Assembly (NCBI RefSeq): GCF_009649785.1
Contig: NZ_WJOK01000020.1
Location: 36,760-100,759, forward strand
Origin: Agrobacterium tumefaciens
GTDB taxonomy: Bacteria; Pseudomonadota; Alphaproteobacteria; Rhizobiales; Rhizobiaceae
Reading direction: 5' to 3'
DNA: 64,000 bases
A model generated the notes under the pieces. It did no database searches. It saw only the letters and a list, made by a program, of their open reading frames with translations, and was not told where the DNA came from. How positions within the stretch are numbered: position 1 is the stretch's first letter; every line of letters starts with the position of its first letter. Below, piece after piece: positions 37,447 to 48,968 of this stretch. A program made the translations under genes and the position numbers.

Positions 37447-37617
37447 GTCCTTACCCTTTTCTCGCCCGCGCATTTGTGCACGACCGCCTCGAAAAATTGA
37501 GCGGCTTATAGCTCCAAGCACAGGCTTTGCATAGCCGATGTCAGGGCCATCGGGCCCATTCCGCCCGTTTTGGGCGTTTAACGTGCATAAAAGTCAATTC
37601 AAACGATTTAATAAACC

Positions 37618-37656
37618 CGCCACCACCCGGAAAACAACGGTTTTCAAGTGGTGGCG
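37618..37656. repeat. Large stem-loop between gor and DAHP synthase
   Basis: CGCCACCAC (37618-37626) with GTGGTGGCG (37648-37656); the loop itself contains a GAAAAC/GTTTTC hairpin. It lies about 40 bp past the gor stop on the minus strand and may end gor transcription, though the following GGGTTTATT has few Ts. Confidence 0.45.
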
Positions 37657-37696
37657 AGCAAGGCGGAGACGTGATCACGTCGCGCAAGCGACGGCG

Positions 37697-39085
37697 TTAC
37701 ACGCGCTCGCCGTTCACCACGCGGTAGCTTGGCGAATACATCGTCACCAGTTCCTCGGCCGCTGTCGGATGAACCGCCATGGTGCGATCGAAATCGTCCT
37801 TGGTGCATCCGGCCTTCAGCGTGATGCCGAGGAGCTGCGCCATTTCGCCCGCCTCGTGGCCGAGAATATGCGCGCCGACGACCCTACGGTCGGCGGCATT
37901 GACGATCAGCTTCATGATCGTCTTTTCCTGACGCCCGGACAGCGTTGCCTTCATCGGACGGAACTGCGCGCGATAGACTTCCAGTTCCGGGTATTTCTTG
38001 CCCGCTTCCTCTTCAGAAAGTCCAACCGTGCCGATTTCCGGCTGCGAGAACACCGCAGTGGCAATAAGCTCGTGGTCCGGCTTGGTCGGGTTGTTCTTGT
38101 ACTCGGTTTCGATGAAGCACATGGCCTCGTGGATCGCCACCGGCGTCAGCTGTACCCGATCGGTGACGTCACCCAGTGCGAAGATACTAGGAACGTTCGT
38201 GCGCGAATACTCATCTACGATGATCGCGCCGCGCGCATCCACCTTCACACCGGCATTTTCAAGGCCTAGACCATGCGTATTCGGATCGCGACCGAGCGCC
38301 AGCATCACCAGGCCGACATGCAGCGAGTTGCCCTGCTTCGTGCGTGCCACAAAGCCGCCCGCACCGTCCTTGCTCACTTCCTGAATGACGTCTTCAAGAA
38401 TGATGCGAATGCCCTTGGCTTCCATCGCTTCATGAAGGCCCTTGCGCATATCGTGATCGAAGCGCGAAAGGATTTCCTTGCCGCGATAGATCAGCGTCGT
38501 TTCGACACCGAGTCCGTGGAAGATATTGGCGAATTCCACGGCGATGTAACCACCGCCAGCGATCAGGATCGATTTCGGCAGTTCTTCCAGGTCGAAAGCC
38601 TCGTTGGAGGAGATCGTCAGCTCGTGGCCGGGCAGCGCCTTGTGTTCGTTCGGCGTACCGCCAACGGCAATCACGATACGCTCGGCCGTGAAGGTCTCAC
38701 CAGTCTTCGTCAGCTTCACGGTATGCGCATCGACAAGCTCTGCACGGCTGTCCAAAATATCGGCCTTGGCGTTATCCAAACCCTTGCGGTACAGCCCTTC
38801 GAGACGGGTAATTTCCCTGTCTTTCGCTTCGATCAGCTTTTTCCAGTCGAAACGACGCTCGCCAACGCTCCAGCCGAAACCTTCGGCATCCTCGAAATGC
38901 TCCGGAAATTGCGAGGCATAAACGAACAGCTTCTTCGGCACGCAACCACGGATGACGCAGGTTCCGCCGTAACGGTATTCCTCGGCAATTCCCACACGCT
39001 TGCCGAGTGAGGCGGCAACGCGAGCGCTGCGAACGCCGCCCGAGCCGCCACCGATAACGAAAAGATCGTAGTCATAAGCTGTCAT
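37697..39085 (-). CDS. gor: Glutathione-disulfide reductase
   Basis: NADPH-dependent reduction of oxidised glutathione. 462 residues. FAD motif GGGSGGVRSARVAA near the N-terminus, the redox-active pair in GGTCVIRGCVPKK, and the C-terminal dimerisation segment with HPTAAEELVTMY containing the catalytic His-Glu pair are all present. The ATG at 39085 is taken over a TTG six bases earlier because AGGGG sits at normal spacing. Neighbours rpiA and the DUF2059 gene are on the same strand but separated by a terminator. Confidence 0.96.
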   Translation of the reverse strand: MTAYDYDLFVIGGGSGGVRSARVAASLGKRVGIAEEYRYGGTCVIRGCVPKKLFVYASQFPEHFEDAEGFGWSVGERRFDWKKLIEAKDREITRLEGLYRKGLDNAKADILDSRAELVDAHTVKLTKTGETFTAERIVIAVGGTPNEHKALPGHELTISSNEAFDLEELPKSILIAGGGYIAVEFANIFHGLGVETTLIYRGKEILSRFDHDMRKGLHEAMEAKGIRIILEDVIQEVSKDGAGGFVARTKQGNSLHVGLVMLALGRDPNTHGLGLENAGVKVDARGAIIVDEYSRTNVPSIFALGDVTDRVQLTPVAIHEAMCFIETEYKNNPTKPDHELIATAVFSQPEIGTVGLSEEEAGKKYPELEVYRAQFRPMKATLSGRQEKTIMKLIVNAADRRVVGAHILGHEAGEMAQLLGITLKAGCTKDDFDRTMAVHPTAAEELVTMYSPSYRVVNGERV

Positions 39086-39173
39086 AGTCAAAACCCCTGA
39101 TCAAAACCACGTGCCATCGGCCTCAAGGCGGGCTGTGGCGTATTCATGGCACATATAGGTGCTGCGATGCACA

Positions 39174-39204
39174 AATGAAAAGCCCGACCTTGCGGCCGGG
39201 CTTT
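39174..39204 (-). terminator. Terminator of the rpiA-DUF2059 transcript
   Basis: Arms AAAGCCCG (39179-39186) and CGGGCTTT (39197-39204), loop 10 nt; on the minus strand the stem is followed by TCATTTG after a run TTTT. It lies about 50 bp past the DUF2059 stop. Confidence 0.75.
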
Positions 39205-39253
39205 GAATATTTCTGAACGTGAGCTTTGGGACCCGACGCTCTATCTATTTCAC

Positions 39254-39820
39254 TCAGGGCTTGTGAGCCGGAGCGCCACCGGTGTTGCCCTGATCGGCCG
39301 GAAGCGGCTTCAGATCAGCGCCGGCCACCTTCTGCAATTCGGTCATGCTGGAGGTGTTCAGATCGCGGTTGATGCCCGCGGCCCAGATGTCGGCAGCCTT
39401 CATCAGTTCGCGCGTGGCGATAGGGCCGTCCTTCAGAAGCTTCTTGCCGGCTTCGCTGCTGTAGAAGGTGGAGATGGCGTTCAGCTCTTCGACGGAGAAG
39501 GCGCGCGCGTAGGTGAGTGCTGCCTCGCGTTCCAGATCGGCGCGGCGCGGCGCAAGCTCAAGTGCCTTGGCGTCGACAGTCGCGGTGATCGCGTCCTGCA
39601 CATTCGGCGATGCCTGAATGAGTTCGGCCTTCAGACGTTCCGCCAGACCCGGCAGGATATCATCGAAACGGTCAGTAACGCCAAGAGAGGCGATCGCCTG
39701 CCGTGCGGCAGCGATATGCGCTTCCGAAATTTCCTGAGCGCGTGCGGCAGTACCGAACACGATGCCGGAAATGAGGATCGAAGCAGCGGCAGCTTTGCCC
39801 AGTCCCGCTAGTTTGATCAT
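39254..39820 (-). CDS. DUF2059 family exported protein
   Basis: 188-residue protein with an N-terminal signal peptide (hydrophobic core AAAASILISGIVFGTAARA, cleavage around residue 28). The rest matches the helical DUF2059 fold with YARAFSVEELNAISTFYSSEAGKKLL. Function unknown; family members are periplasmic. The start is 16 bp after the rpiA stop, so it is the second gene of an rpiA-DUF2059 operon ending at the terminator at 39174-39204. Confidence 0.85.
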   Translation of the reverse strand: MIKLAGLGKAAAASILISGIVFGTAARAQEISEAHIAAARQAIASLGVTDRFDDILPGLAERLKAELIQASPNVQDAITATVDAKALELAPRRADLEREAALTYARAFSVEELNAISTFYSSEAGKKLLKDGPIATRELMKAADIWAAGINRDLNTSSMTELQKVAGADLKPLPADQGNTGGAPAHKP

Positions 39821-39836
39821 GAAAATCTCGCTCCTG

Positions 39837-40532
39837 TTATACTGCCTGCATCACGCGGGCGCCTTCAGGACCCGCAATGATGGCAAGCGATGCCAAATTT
39901 ATGAAAAGTCCGTGCTCGACAACACCGGGGATAGTGTTCAGCTCGCGTGCAAGCGCTTCTGCATCAGGAATACGGCCAAAAGATGCGTCGAGAATGAGGT
40001 GTCCACCATCCGTCATGAAGGCGCCGTCGCCCGACGAACGCATCGTCAGGTCGCCCGACAGGCCGGACCGCGCCGCCAGTTTCTCGATGGCTATCTGTGT
40101 CGCCACCTGACCGAACGGATTGATTTCGATGGGAAGCGGAAAGGCGCCAAGCGTCTCCACAACCTTGCTCTGGTCGGCGATGACGATCATGCGGGCGGAT
40201 GCCGCCGCCACGATCTTTTCGCGCAGAAGCGCACCGCCACCACCCTTGACGAGTCGCAGGCCGTGATCCACTTCGTCCGCGCCATCGATGGTAAGGTCCA
40301 GTTCCGGCAACTCATCGAGGGATTTCAGCGGCACACCAAGCTCCACGCAAAGGCGCGCGGTACGCTCGGATGTCGGCACGCCTTCGACCTTCAGGCCGGC
40401 AGCAACCTTTTCCGCCAGAAGCCTGACGAATTCCTCAGCTGTAGAGCCCGTGCCGATACCAAGTCGCATCCCGTCTTGCACATGGGACAATGCGGCCTCG
40501 GCGGCCTTGATCTTCATCTGGCGGGCATCCAT
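39837..40532 (-). CDS. rpiA: Ribose-5-phosphate isomerase A
   Basis: Interconverts ribose-5-phosphate and ribulose-5-phosphate in the pentose phosphate pathway. 231 residues. Phosphate-binding [11 protein letters not shown] (about 25-35), the catalytic TIDGADEVD (Asp pair) and the [14 protein letters not shown] loop with the catalytic Glu/Lys are all there. It is divergent from gph (192 bp between starts) and leads the DUF2059 gene. Confidence 0.96.
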   Translation of the reverse strand: MDARQMKIKAAEAALSHVQDGMRLGIGTGSTAEEFVRLLAEKVAAGLKVEGVPTSERTARLCVELGVPLKSLDELPELDLTIDGADEVDHGLRLVKGGGGALLREKIVAAASARMIVIADQSKVVETLGAFPLPIEINPFGQVATQIAIEKLAARSGLSGDLTMRSSGDGAFMTDGGHLILDASFGRIPDAEALARELNTIPGVVEHGLFINLASLAIIAGPEGARVMQAV

Positions 40533-40724
40533 GTGCCTGAAACTCCGGTAGCTTTGTCGTCGCCGTGCTGTTTACACGGGTCGAAAGCCAAACGAAAGCA
40601 TTTTTGCAGGCAACGAACAGAACGTTGTGGCGCGGTTGCAAAGACAAAGCCGTTTGCCTAGGCTTGGCCACAACGAACGCACCGATATCATCGCCAAAAG
40701 CATTCTCTCAAGAGGCCAGTTCCC

Positions 40725-41426
40725 GTGACATCCCGCCCGCTCTCCCCGCTCGCCATCTTCGACCTCGATGGTACGCTCGTCGACACCGCCGCCGATCTCG
40801 TTTCGAGCCTCAACCACACCATCGCCGCAGCTGGTCTTGCCCCCGTTACCTATGACGACCTGACGCATCTCGTCGGCCAGGGCGCGCGCGTGATGATCAA
40901 GCGGGCCTTCGCGCTGCGTCAGGTAGAATTGCCGGAAGCCGAACTGGAGCCGCTGTACGAGCGTTTCATTGACCATTATCGCGCGGAAATGCCCGGCGAC
41001 AGCCGCCCCTACCCCGGCATCGTCAGCGTACTGGATGCGCTTTCGTCAGCTGGCATCACGCTCGCGGTCTGCACCAACAAGACCGAAATCCTTGCGCTCC
41101 CGCTGCTCGAAAAACTGGATCTCACCCGATATTTCGCCGCCATCACCTGTGGCGACACCTTCCCTTTCCGCAAGCCTGATGCACGCCATATTCTCGGCAC
41201 CATCGAAAAGGCTGGCGGCGACCCGCAGCGCTCGGTCATGGTGGGTGACAGCATCAACGACATTCTCGCCGCCAAAAATGCGGCCGTCCCCTCGATCGGC
41301 GTCACCTTCGGTTATTCGGATGTGCCGATGGCCGAACTCGAACCGGATGTCGTGATAGATGACTTCACTGCGTTGACGCCCGCGCTGTTCGAGCAGCTGG
41401 TCTCAAAGGGCGCCGCTGCGGCTTGA
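40725..41426 (+). CDS. gph: Phosphoglycolate phosphatase
   Basis: HAD-superfamily phosphatase of 233 residues that hydrolyses 2-phosphoglycolate. The nucleophile motif FDLDGTLVDTAAD (about 11-23, two Asp), the second motif with Thr/Ser in VCTNKTE, and the C-terminal MVGDSINDILAAKNA with the metal Asp pair are intact. GTG start at 40725 with AGAGG upstream. It is divergent from rpiA. The exact substrate within the HAD family is inferred from overall resemblance to Gph. Confidence 0.88.
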   Translation: MTSRPLSPLAIFDLDGTLVDTAADLVSSLNHTIAAAGLAPVTYDDLTHLVGQGARVMIKRAFALRQVELPEAELEPLYERFIDHYRAEMPGDSRPYPGIVSVLDALSSAGITLAVCTNKTEILALPLLEKLDLTRYFAAITCGDTFPFRKPDARHILGTIEKAGGDPQRSVMVGDSINDILAAKNAAVPSIGVTFGYSDVPMAELEPDVVIDDFTALTPALFEQLVSKGAAAA

Positions 41427-41443
41427 GACGGAGCTGTTCTCCA

Positions 41444-41558
41444 CCGTCATGCCGGGCTTGATCCGGCATCGAGCCACGGCGCGTCTGCGCCGTGATACAA
41501 CTCTTTCGCGATCAAAGACCTGATCGCACTGGACCCCTGACCAAGTCCGGGATGGCGG
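41444..41558. repeat. RIME-like palindromic mosaic element
   Basis: 115-bp intergenic element. The ends form an imperfect inverted repeat: 27-nt left end 41444-41470 (CCGTCATGCCGGGCTTGATC...) and right end 41532-41558, 20 of 27 positions complementary. Inside are two further perfect hairpins, ACGGCGC/GCGCCGT (41476-41493) and GCGATCA/TGATCGC (41508-41527). This composition resembles rhizobial RIME/RPE repeats; the exact class is not settled. It lies between gph and the L,D-transpeptidase terminator. Confidence 0.75.
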
Positions 41559-41617
41559 AGTGCGGATGCTGCCGTTTAACGCCACCATTCATGTGGCGAC
41601 TTTGCCATCAAACAAAA

Positions 41618-41645
41618 AAAGCGCCGTTTCCGGCGCTTTCTTTTT
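41618..41645. terminator. Bidirectional terminator, gph / L,D-transpeptidase
   Basis: Stem AAAGCGCCG (41618-41626) with CGGCGCTTT (41631-41639), 4-nt loop, A-run on the left (AAACAAAA) and TCTTTTTCTC on the right. It separates the convergent gph and L,D-transpeptidase genes. Confidence 0.9.
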
Positions 41646-41661
41646 CTCAATGTGATTTCTA

Positions 41662-43599
41662 TCAAATCGACGCGGCCCGCGCCTTCGTCGTTACCGCAAA
41701 CGCCTTCTGGACGTAGCTGTCACGGTCGTAGACGTCGTCGAAGAACTGCACCTTGCCGGCCTTGTCCGGCCAGGCGGTAAAATAGGCCACGTAGACCGGT
41801 ATCTTCACCGGCACCTGCACGGCGCGGTTCTTGCCCGCTGCAATCTGCTCGTTGACCTTGTCGACGCTGGTGCCAAGAACAGCGGCCGCCATGCGGCGCG
41901 GGTCGACCAGACGGATACAGCCGTGGCTCAGCGCCCGCATATCGCGGTTGAAGAAGCTCTTGGCAGGCGTATCATGCATGTAAATGGCATGCGCATTCGG
42001 GAACAGGATTTTCAGGTCGCCCAGCGCATTGTCGCTGCTTGGCGGCTGACGCACCGAAATGGCGTTGGTGGAGCCGAACCAGTTGACGCTGGTGGAAGAA
42101 ACCGCACGGCCACCCACCTGTACCTCATAACCCAGACGGTCGAGATAGGACGGATCGCGGCGCAGCTTCGGCAGCATCTCGTTGACGATGATCGACTGCG
42201 GAACGCCCCAATAGGGGTTGAATTCGACGGTCTGGATTTCGTCCTGGAAGAAGTAGGTCTGGTTGGCCTTGGAGCCGACTACCACCTTCATGCCGAACTG
42301 TTCCTGTCCGTCATTGTGGTAATAGGCCATGAAGGCGGGCTGGTTGATCAAGACGTAGCGCTGGCCGAGATCGGCCGGCAGCCAGCGGATCTGCTCCATC
42401 GCCACCTGCACCTTGGCAATCCGGGCGTCGTTGCTTTCGCCGACCATGGCACGCACGGTCGCGCGGCCGATGACGCCGTCGGCCTTCAGGCCGTTTTCGC
42501 TCTGGAATGCCTTCACCAGATCAACGAGATCAGGCGTATAACCCGGCGTCTGCTGGTAGCCGGAAATGATCGCCGCATGTTCCGCCTTGAAGGCAGGCGA
42601 AGCGCGATGTTCGATTGCCTTGACGACGCTCGCCATGTCGCCGCTGCTGTTGCCGGGTTTCAGCACCAGATCGGCGGGAACCTTGACCGTGTTGGCCGCA
42701 TCACCCTCGCTGCGCAACCGGGCCAGTTCGGCCTTCAGCGCCAGATATTCGGCGTTCGAAGGTTCACGGCTGCGCAGATAGGCTGCGATATCGGGGCTGA
42801 GGCCTGCAAGCTTCAGCACGGGCGCAAGGTTCACCGTCTTGCGCTTGAAATCGTGGTAACCGGACAGCCGGTTCGGATCGACACGGCCACGCGTCGTATC
42901 CTGCACATAGGCCAGAACCTTGGCGGAAAGCGCAAGCTCGAACTGCATCTGCGCGCGCTGATAGGCGTCGGAGGTCGATGCGGAAGCCACTTCCACCGGC
43001 GTGCCGGATGCGTTCGCGCCTGCGCTGATGCTGGCGGTTACGTCCTTTGCGGGTACTGAAATGCTGTAATCGGCCGGATCGAGGCCGCTTTCGCCAACAG
43101 TCTCCAAAAACGCCATGACGGCGTTCGCGCGGGCAGTCAGCTCGCCTTCCGAAACCCAGAGCGCCTTGCCGCCGGCACCGTAATAGGCTTCCAGAGCCTT
43201 GCCAATTTCGGGGGTGGCGCTGAACTTCACATTGGCAAGACCATCGCCGAAATTGGCGGTGTTCACAGCGCGTGCGGTATCGGCCTTGTAATCGTAATAA
43301 CGTGGACCGGAAACACGCGGCAGAGGCTCGGGATCGGATGCATCGGCGCTCGGTCCGACCGTCGGCGGCGAGGTGACGATACCGGCTGGCGGCATTTCAC
43401 CGCGATCGCGCGCAACCTTGCCAGGCCCGCCACGCAAAAGGTCCATCAGCGTTACCGCGCCGGCGCTGCCGGGAAGAGCGGTGGAAACGGAAAGACCGAG
43501 AGCCAGCACCAGCGCTGCCGATGTTTTTCCAGATGTGACTTGCAATTTGATCCTCGTAGCACCCAGCGCCGCCAACGAAGACGGAGCATCCAGTTTCAT
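41662..43599 (-). CDS. Large L,D-transpeptidase with peptidoglycan-binding domain
   Basis: 645-residue periplasmic enzyme that forms 3-3 cross-links in peptidoglycan. Order: N-terminal signal/anchor region with LVLALGLSVSTALPGSAGA (about 30-48); a long middle region of the YcbB type; a peptidoglycan-binding domain near YTPDLVDLVKAFQSENGLKADGVIGRATVRAM; and the YkuD catalytic domain with YMHDTP and SHGCIRLVDP (Cys nucleophile and His). Agrobacterium uses many LDTs in polar growth (family knowledge), but this enzyme's own role is inference. The start is the ATG at 43599. Confidence 0.88.
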   Translation of the reverse strand: MKLDAPSSLAALGATRIKLQVTSGKTSAALVLALGLSVSTALPGSAGAVTLMDLLRGGPGKVARDRGEMPPAGIVTSPPTVGPSADASDPEPLPRVSGPRYYDYKADTARAVNTANFGDGLANVKFSATPEIGKALEAYYGAGGKALWVSEGELTARANAVMAFLETVGESGLDPADYSISVPAKDVTASISAGANASGTPVEVASASTSDAYQRAQMQFELALSAKVLAYVQDTTRGRVDPNRLSGYHDFKRKTVNLAPVLKLAGLSPDIAAYLRSREPSNAEYLALKAELARLRSEGDAANTVKVPADLVLKPGNSSGDMASVVKAIEHRASPAFKAEHAAIISGYQQTPGYTPDLVDLVKAFQSENGLKADGVIGRATVRAMVGESNDARIAKVQVAMEQIRWLPADLGQRYVLINQPAFMAYYHNDGQEQFGMKVVVGSKANQTYFFQDEIQTVEFNPYWGVPQSIIVNEMLPKLRRDPSYLDRLGYEVQVGGRAVSSTSVNWFGSTNAISVRQPPSSDNALGDLKILFPNAHAIYMHDTPAKSFFNRDMRALSHGCIRLVDPRRMAAAVLGTSVDKVNEQIAAGKNRAVQVPVKIPVYVAYFTAWPDKAGKVQFFDDVYDRDSYVQKAFAVTTKARAASI

Positions 43600-44007
43600 G
43601 CTTGTCTAGCCGATAGACGGCCCGTTGAAAAGAAAACGCCGAAGTCCAGAACGCACCCGAAATGAACCTCATATTACGGCCAAAACCATAAAAACGTAAT
43701 TTCCAGAATTGGCGAGAATGGTTAAATTTCTATTTATTTCATTCACTTTGCCGTGGTTGGCCAAGCCGTTCCAAGCCGGTGAAACCCCGGTTTTCCGGGC
43801 TTTTATCGACGTAGTAAAAATGACACGCCAAGGTCTTTTTCTTAACCGGGCAGGATGAGCGCCAAAATCGCCCTGTCCCAAGGGAAATATCTGCCAGGCA
43901 TGCCTCGCAACGCTTTCATTGCCAGCGCGATGATTCTATATATCGGCGCGCGCAAGGCGGGCGAAGTGCCGTTTTGGCGGAGGAAAACGAGTAAAAAGGC
44001 AAGATTG
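43600..44007. other. Divergent intergenic region, L,D-transpeptidase / fumC
   Basis: 408 bp carrying promoters of both genes. A terminator-like hairpin CCCGG TTTT CCGGG (43786-43799) followed by CTTTT sits between divergent genes, where no mRNA end is expected. I see no gene; the in-frame stretch upstream of fumC lacks homology. Confidence 0.4.
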
Positions 44008-45399
44008 ATGACAGCCACACGGACGGAAACCGATACATTTGGACCCATTGAAGTTCAGGCCGATCGCTATTGGGGCGCGCAGGCGCAGCGCTCGCTCGGC
44101 AACTTCAAGATCGGCTGGGAAAAGCAGCCCGCCTCTGTCGTTCGCGCGCTCGGCATCGTCAAGCAGGCCGCCGCCCGTGCAAACATGGCGCTTGCAGGCC
44201 TCGACCCCAAGGTAGGCGACGCCATCATCGCAGCCGCACAGGAAGTCATCGACGGCAAGCTGACTGAACATTTCCCGCTGGTCGTCTGGCAGACCGGCTC
44301 CGGCACGCAATCCAACATGAATGCCAATGAGGTGATTTCCAACCGCGCAATCGAGATGCTCGGCGGCGAAATGGGCACCAAGAAGCCGGTTCACCCCAAC
44401 GACCACGTCAATATGAGCCAGTCCTCGAACGACACCTATCCGACGGCGATGCACATCGCCTGCGTGGAAGAGATCGTTCACCACCTGCTGCCGGCCCTCA
44501 AGCACCTGCACACGGCGCTGGAAGCCAAGGTCAAGCAGTTCGAAAAGATCATCAAGATCGGCCGCACCCACACGCAGGATGCCACGCCGCTGACGCTCGG
44601 CCAGGAGTTTTCCGGTTATGCCGCGCAGGTCGCCTCGGCGATTGCCAATATCGAACTCACCCTGCCCGCACTTTCCAAGCTTGCCCAGGGCGGCACGGCG
44701 GTCGGCACGGGCCTGAACGCCCCCGTCGGTTTCGCTGAAAAGGTTGCCGAAGAGATTTCCAAGATCACCGGCCTGCCGTTCGTGACGGCGCCGAACAAGT
44801 TCGAAGCGCTTGCCTCGCACGATTCCATGGTGTTCTCGCATGGCGCGATCAATGCCGCAGCAGCAGCCCTGTTCAAGATCGCCAACGACATCCGCTTCCT
44901 CGGCTCCGGCCCGCGCGCCGGTCTTGGCGAATTGTCGCTGCCGGAAAACGAACCCGGCTCATCGATCATGCCGGGCAAGGTCAACCCGACGCAGTCGGAA
45001 GCGCTGACGCAGGTTTGCGCCCACATCTTCGGCAACAATGCCGCGCTCTCCTTCGCAGGCTCGCAGGGGCACTTCGAACTGAACGTCTATAATCCGATGA
45101 TGGCCTACAACTTCCTGCAGTCGGTCCAGCTTCTGGGCGATGCCGCCGTCTCCTTCACCGACAACTGCGTCGTCGGCATCGAAGCCCGCGAAGACAACAT
45201 CAGGAAGGGCGTCGAGAACTCGCTGATGCTCGTCACGGCTCTCAACAGCAAGCTCGGCTACGACATCTGCGCCAAGATCGCCAAGACCGCGCACAAGAAC
45301 GGCACGACACTGCGCGACGAGGCCGTCGGCGGCGGATACCTCACGAACGAGGAATTCGACCAGTATGTGCGCCCGGAAAACATGATCGGCCCGAAGTAA
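44008..45399 (+). CDS. fumC: Fumarate hydratase, class II
   Basis: TCA-cycle enzyme, fumarate to malate, oxygen-stable. 463 residues. Substrate-site segments [34 protein letters not shown], and the class signature [13 protein letters not shown], which includes the catalytic Ser loop, are present. The start ATG 44008 has AAGG about ten bases upstream; the frame extends upstream to 43855 but with unrelated sequence. A strong UUCG-loop terminator follows. Confidence 0.97.
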   Translation: MTATRTETDTFGPIEVQADRYWGAQAQRSLGNFKIGWEKQPASVVRALGIVKQAAARANMALAGLDPKVGDAIIAAAQEVIDGKLTEHFPLVVWQTGSGTQSNMNANEVISNRAIEMLGGEMGTKKPVHPNDHVNMSQSSNDTYPTAMHIACVEEIVHHLLPALKHLHTALEAKVKQFEKIIKIGRTHTQDATPLTLGQEFSGYAAQVASAIANIELTLPALSKLAQGGTAVGTGLNAPVGFAEKVAEEISKITGLPFVTAPNKFEALASHDSMVFSHGAINAAAAALFKIANDIRFLGSGPRAGLGELSLPENEPGSSIMPGKVNPTQSEALTQVCAHIFGNNAALSFAGSQGHFELNVYNPMMAYNFLQSVQLLGDAAVSFTDNCVVGIEAREDNIRKGVENSLMLVTALNSKLGYDICAKIAKTAHKNGTTLRDEAVGGGYLTNEEFDQYVRPENMIGPK

Positions 45400-45427
45400 G
45401 CCGGTCGGGATTATCGCTGGCATAGAG

Positions 45428-45453
45428 AACGGGCCTTCGGGCCCGTTTTTTGT
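45428..45453 (+). terminator. Intrinsic terminator of fumC
   Basis: Perfect 8-bp stem AACGGGCC / GGCCCGTT (45428-45435 with 45440-45447) closed by a TTCG tetraloop, followed by TTTTTTG. Confidence 0.92.
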
Positions 45454-45607
45454 TTGTTCGATTGACGGATGAGCGATGAGACCGTGGTGTAGGGTCAAAG
45501 CATTGGGATGTCCCTGTACTGACCACTCTTGGTGTTTTTAAATCGTCCCCGTAAGCTGTTCTTCCGCAGAGAATGCCGAAACCAGGTGCACGATTGAGGA
45601 TGACATC

Positions 45608-46540
45608 ATGATCTGCCGCCGCAGCCTGCTTCTTGGTGGTGCCTTCCTCGCCACGGCCATGAAAGTCCCAAGTCTGTTTGCGCAAGGCGATCGGCAATGG
45701 ATCTCGCTTTGGCCCGGCCCGCCTCCGGGAGGCAGTGGTCCGAACGGCGTCCCGGATATAAGCAAAAAAGGCGCTGTCACCAACATTGCCGTACCGAGCC
45801 TGGAGGTGTTCGCTCCCGCAAAGCCAAATGGTTCCGCAATGATCATTGCAGGTGGCGGTGGATATAAACGCATCGAGGAAGGCAAGGAGTCCTATCCCGC
45901 CGCACGCTGGCTCGCGGCCAGAGGCATTTATGCTTTTGTCCTCACCTACCGTCTGCCGATTGAAGGATGGGCTGCTGGACCGCTGGCACCGCTTCAGGAT
46001 GCGCAGCGCGCATTTCGTCTGGTGCGTGCACGCGCTTCGGACCGGCAGATCGATCCGTACAGGATCGGCGCACTTGGGTTTTCTGCGGGTGGGCACTTGA
46101 TGGGGTTGGCCGCCGCCCGCTCGGCTTTTGCGTCTTACGAAGCAGTCGATGACATCGACAGGCAATCAGCCCGGCCGGATGTTGCGGCCCTGATCTATCC
46201 GGTCATCACGCTTGCAGCGCCCTATGACCATACATCGACCCGGAGGTCACTTATCGGCAGGCACCCGACAGACGAGGCAACACGAGAGTGGTCAGTGGAA
46301 AGCCATGTGAGCAAAGATTGCCCTCCGGTCTTCCTCACGCAGGCGGATGACGACCGGATTTCCAATCCCGCCAATAGCCGTATCATGCAGCAGGCGTGCG
46401 AGAAGGCGGATGTGGATGTCGAATTTCACCCAATCATTTCTGGCGGCCACGGCTTCGGCATGGGCAAGCCCGGAACCCCCACGCAAGAATGGCCTGGATG
46501 GTATGAGGCATGGCTGAGGAAGCACAACCTTCTGGCCTGA
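45608..46540 (+). CDS. Alpha/beta hydrolase, acetylxylan esterase-like, Tat-type export
   Basis: 310-residue exported esterase. The N-terminus MICRRSLLLGGAFLATAM has a twin-arginine pattern (weak, CRRS) and a hydrophobic core, with cleavage around residue 26 (LFAQG). The nucleophile elbow is GFSAGGH with Ser159; an acidic residue in QADDDRISNP and His in SGGHGFGMG complete a triad. The glycine-rich loop IIAGGGGYKR gives the oxyanion hole. The gene is monocistronic and is flanked by terminators on both sides. The natural ester is unknown; BD-FAE/acetylxylan esterase similarity is by pattern. Confidence 0.8.
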   Translation: MICRRSLLLGGAFLATAMKVPSLFAQGDRQWISLWPGPPPGGSGPNGVPDISKKGAVTNIAVPSLEVFAPAKPNGSAMIIAGGGGYKRIEEGKESYPAARWLAARGIYAFVLTYRLPIEGWAAGPLAPLQDAQRAFRLVRARASDRQIDPYRIGALGFSAGGHLMGLAAARSAFASYEAVDDIDRQSARPDVAALIYPVITLAAPYDHTSTRRSLIGRHPTDEATREWSVESHVSKDCPPVFLTQADDDRISNPANSRIMQQACEKADVDVEFHPIISGGHGFGMGKPGTPTQEWPGWYEAWLRKHNLLA

Positions 46541-46559
46541 CGCCTTCTGTGCGCACCCC

Positions 46560-46586
46560 AATAAAAAAGGGCCGCAAAAGCGGCCC
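46560..46586 (-). terminator. Intrinsic terminator of pyrG
   Basis: Perfect 7-bp stem GGGCCGC/GCGGCCC (46569-46586) with an AAAA loop, followed on the minus strand by TTTTTTATT, about 20 bp past the pyrG stop. Confidence 0.85.
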
Positions 46587-46606
46587 TCTCCGTATCATTC
46601 AAACCA

Positions 46607-48382
<1,776 letters not shown>

Positions 48383-48394
48383 TCATAACCGGGC

Positions 48395-48853
48395 TTATTG
48401 ACCGGTCGGAACTGCGTTCGGATCGGCGGGCTTGGCCGGTGCCGGAGCGGCTTCACCAGCAGTGGCCGGCGCAGGCCCGGTCTGCGCAGGTGCTGCAGCG
48501 CCGCTGTTGGTCGGAACGCCATTCTCAGCCGGAGCCGGCGTTGCCGGCGTCTGTGCCGGGCCGAGCGTGTCGAGAATGCCGTTGCCCTGACCCTGCGTGG
48601 CCGGAATACGGTTCAGAATATCCGTCGGGCGCGATTCGTACCGGGTCAGAAGACCAAGTCCGAGCGACGTCACGAAGAACAGCGCGGCAAGGATACCCGT
48701 CGTGCGGGTCAGCGCATTGGCCGTTCCGCGCGCGGACATGAAGCCCGAACCGCCGCCGATGCCGAGGCCGCCGCCTTCGGAACGCTGGATCAGAACCACG
48801 CCGACAAGCGCCAGCACGATCATGAGGTGAATAACAATCAAAACGGTCTGCAT
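48395..48853 (-). CDS. secG: Protein translocase subunit SecG
   Basis: Accessory subunit of the SecYEG channel, about 152 residues. The two-helix core is present: MQTVLIVIHLMIVLALVGVVLIQRSEGGGLGIGGGSG (helix 1 plus the glycine-rich SecG loop) and TGILAALFFVTSLGLGLL (helix 2). A long alanine/proline-rich tail follows, normal in alphaproteobacteria. The ATG 48853 is preferred to one 15 bases earlier because it begins the SecG core. tpiA lies 115 bp upstream on the same strand. Confidence 0.93.
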   Translation of the reverse strand: MQTVLIVIHLMIVLALVGVVLIQRSEGGGLGIGGGSGFMSARGTANALTRTTGILAALFFVTSLGLGLLTRYESRPTDILNRIPATQGQGNGILDTLGPAQTPATPAPAENGVPTNSGAAAPAQTGPAPATAGEAAPAPAKPADPNAVPTGQ

Positions 48854-48968
48854 GACAATCCATTCCATGCCCCGCGCGGAGCACTACAAAGAAGGTTTCG
48901 CGGCTCTTTACATGAGGCGAAGGCTTATTCCAAGTCCCTTTCCCGCCACTGTGGCAGGAAAGCGTGTC

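Noticed and set aside
35863..37500. 545-codon plus-strand frame opposite DAHP synthase
   Set aside because: Shadow; the minus-strand class II DAHP synthase is certain.
41403..41588. Small minus-strand frame across the RIME-like element
   Set aside because: It lies over the palindromic element; inverted-repeat DNA readily leaves short open frames.
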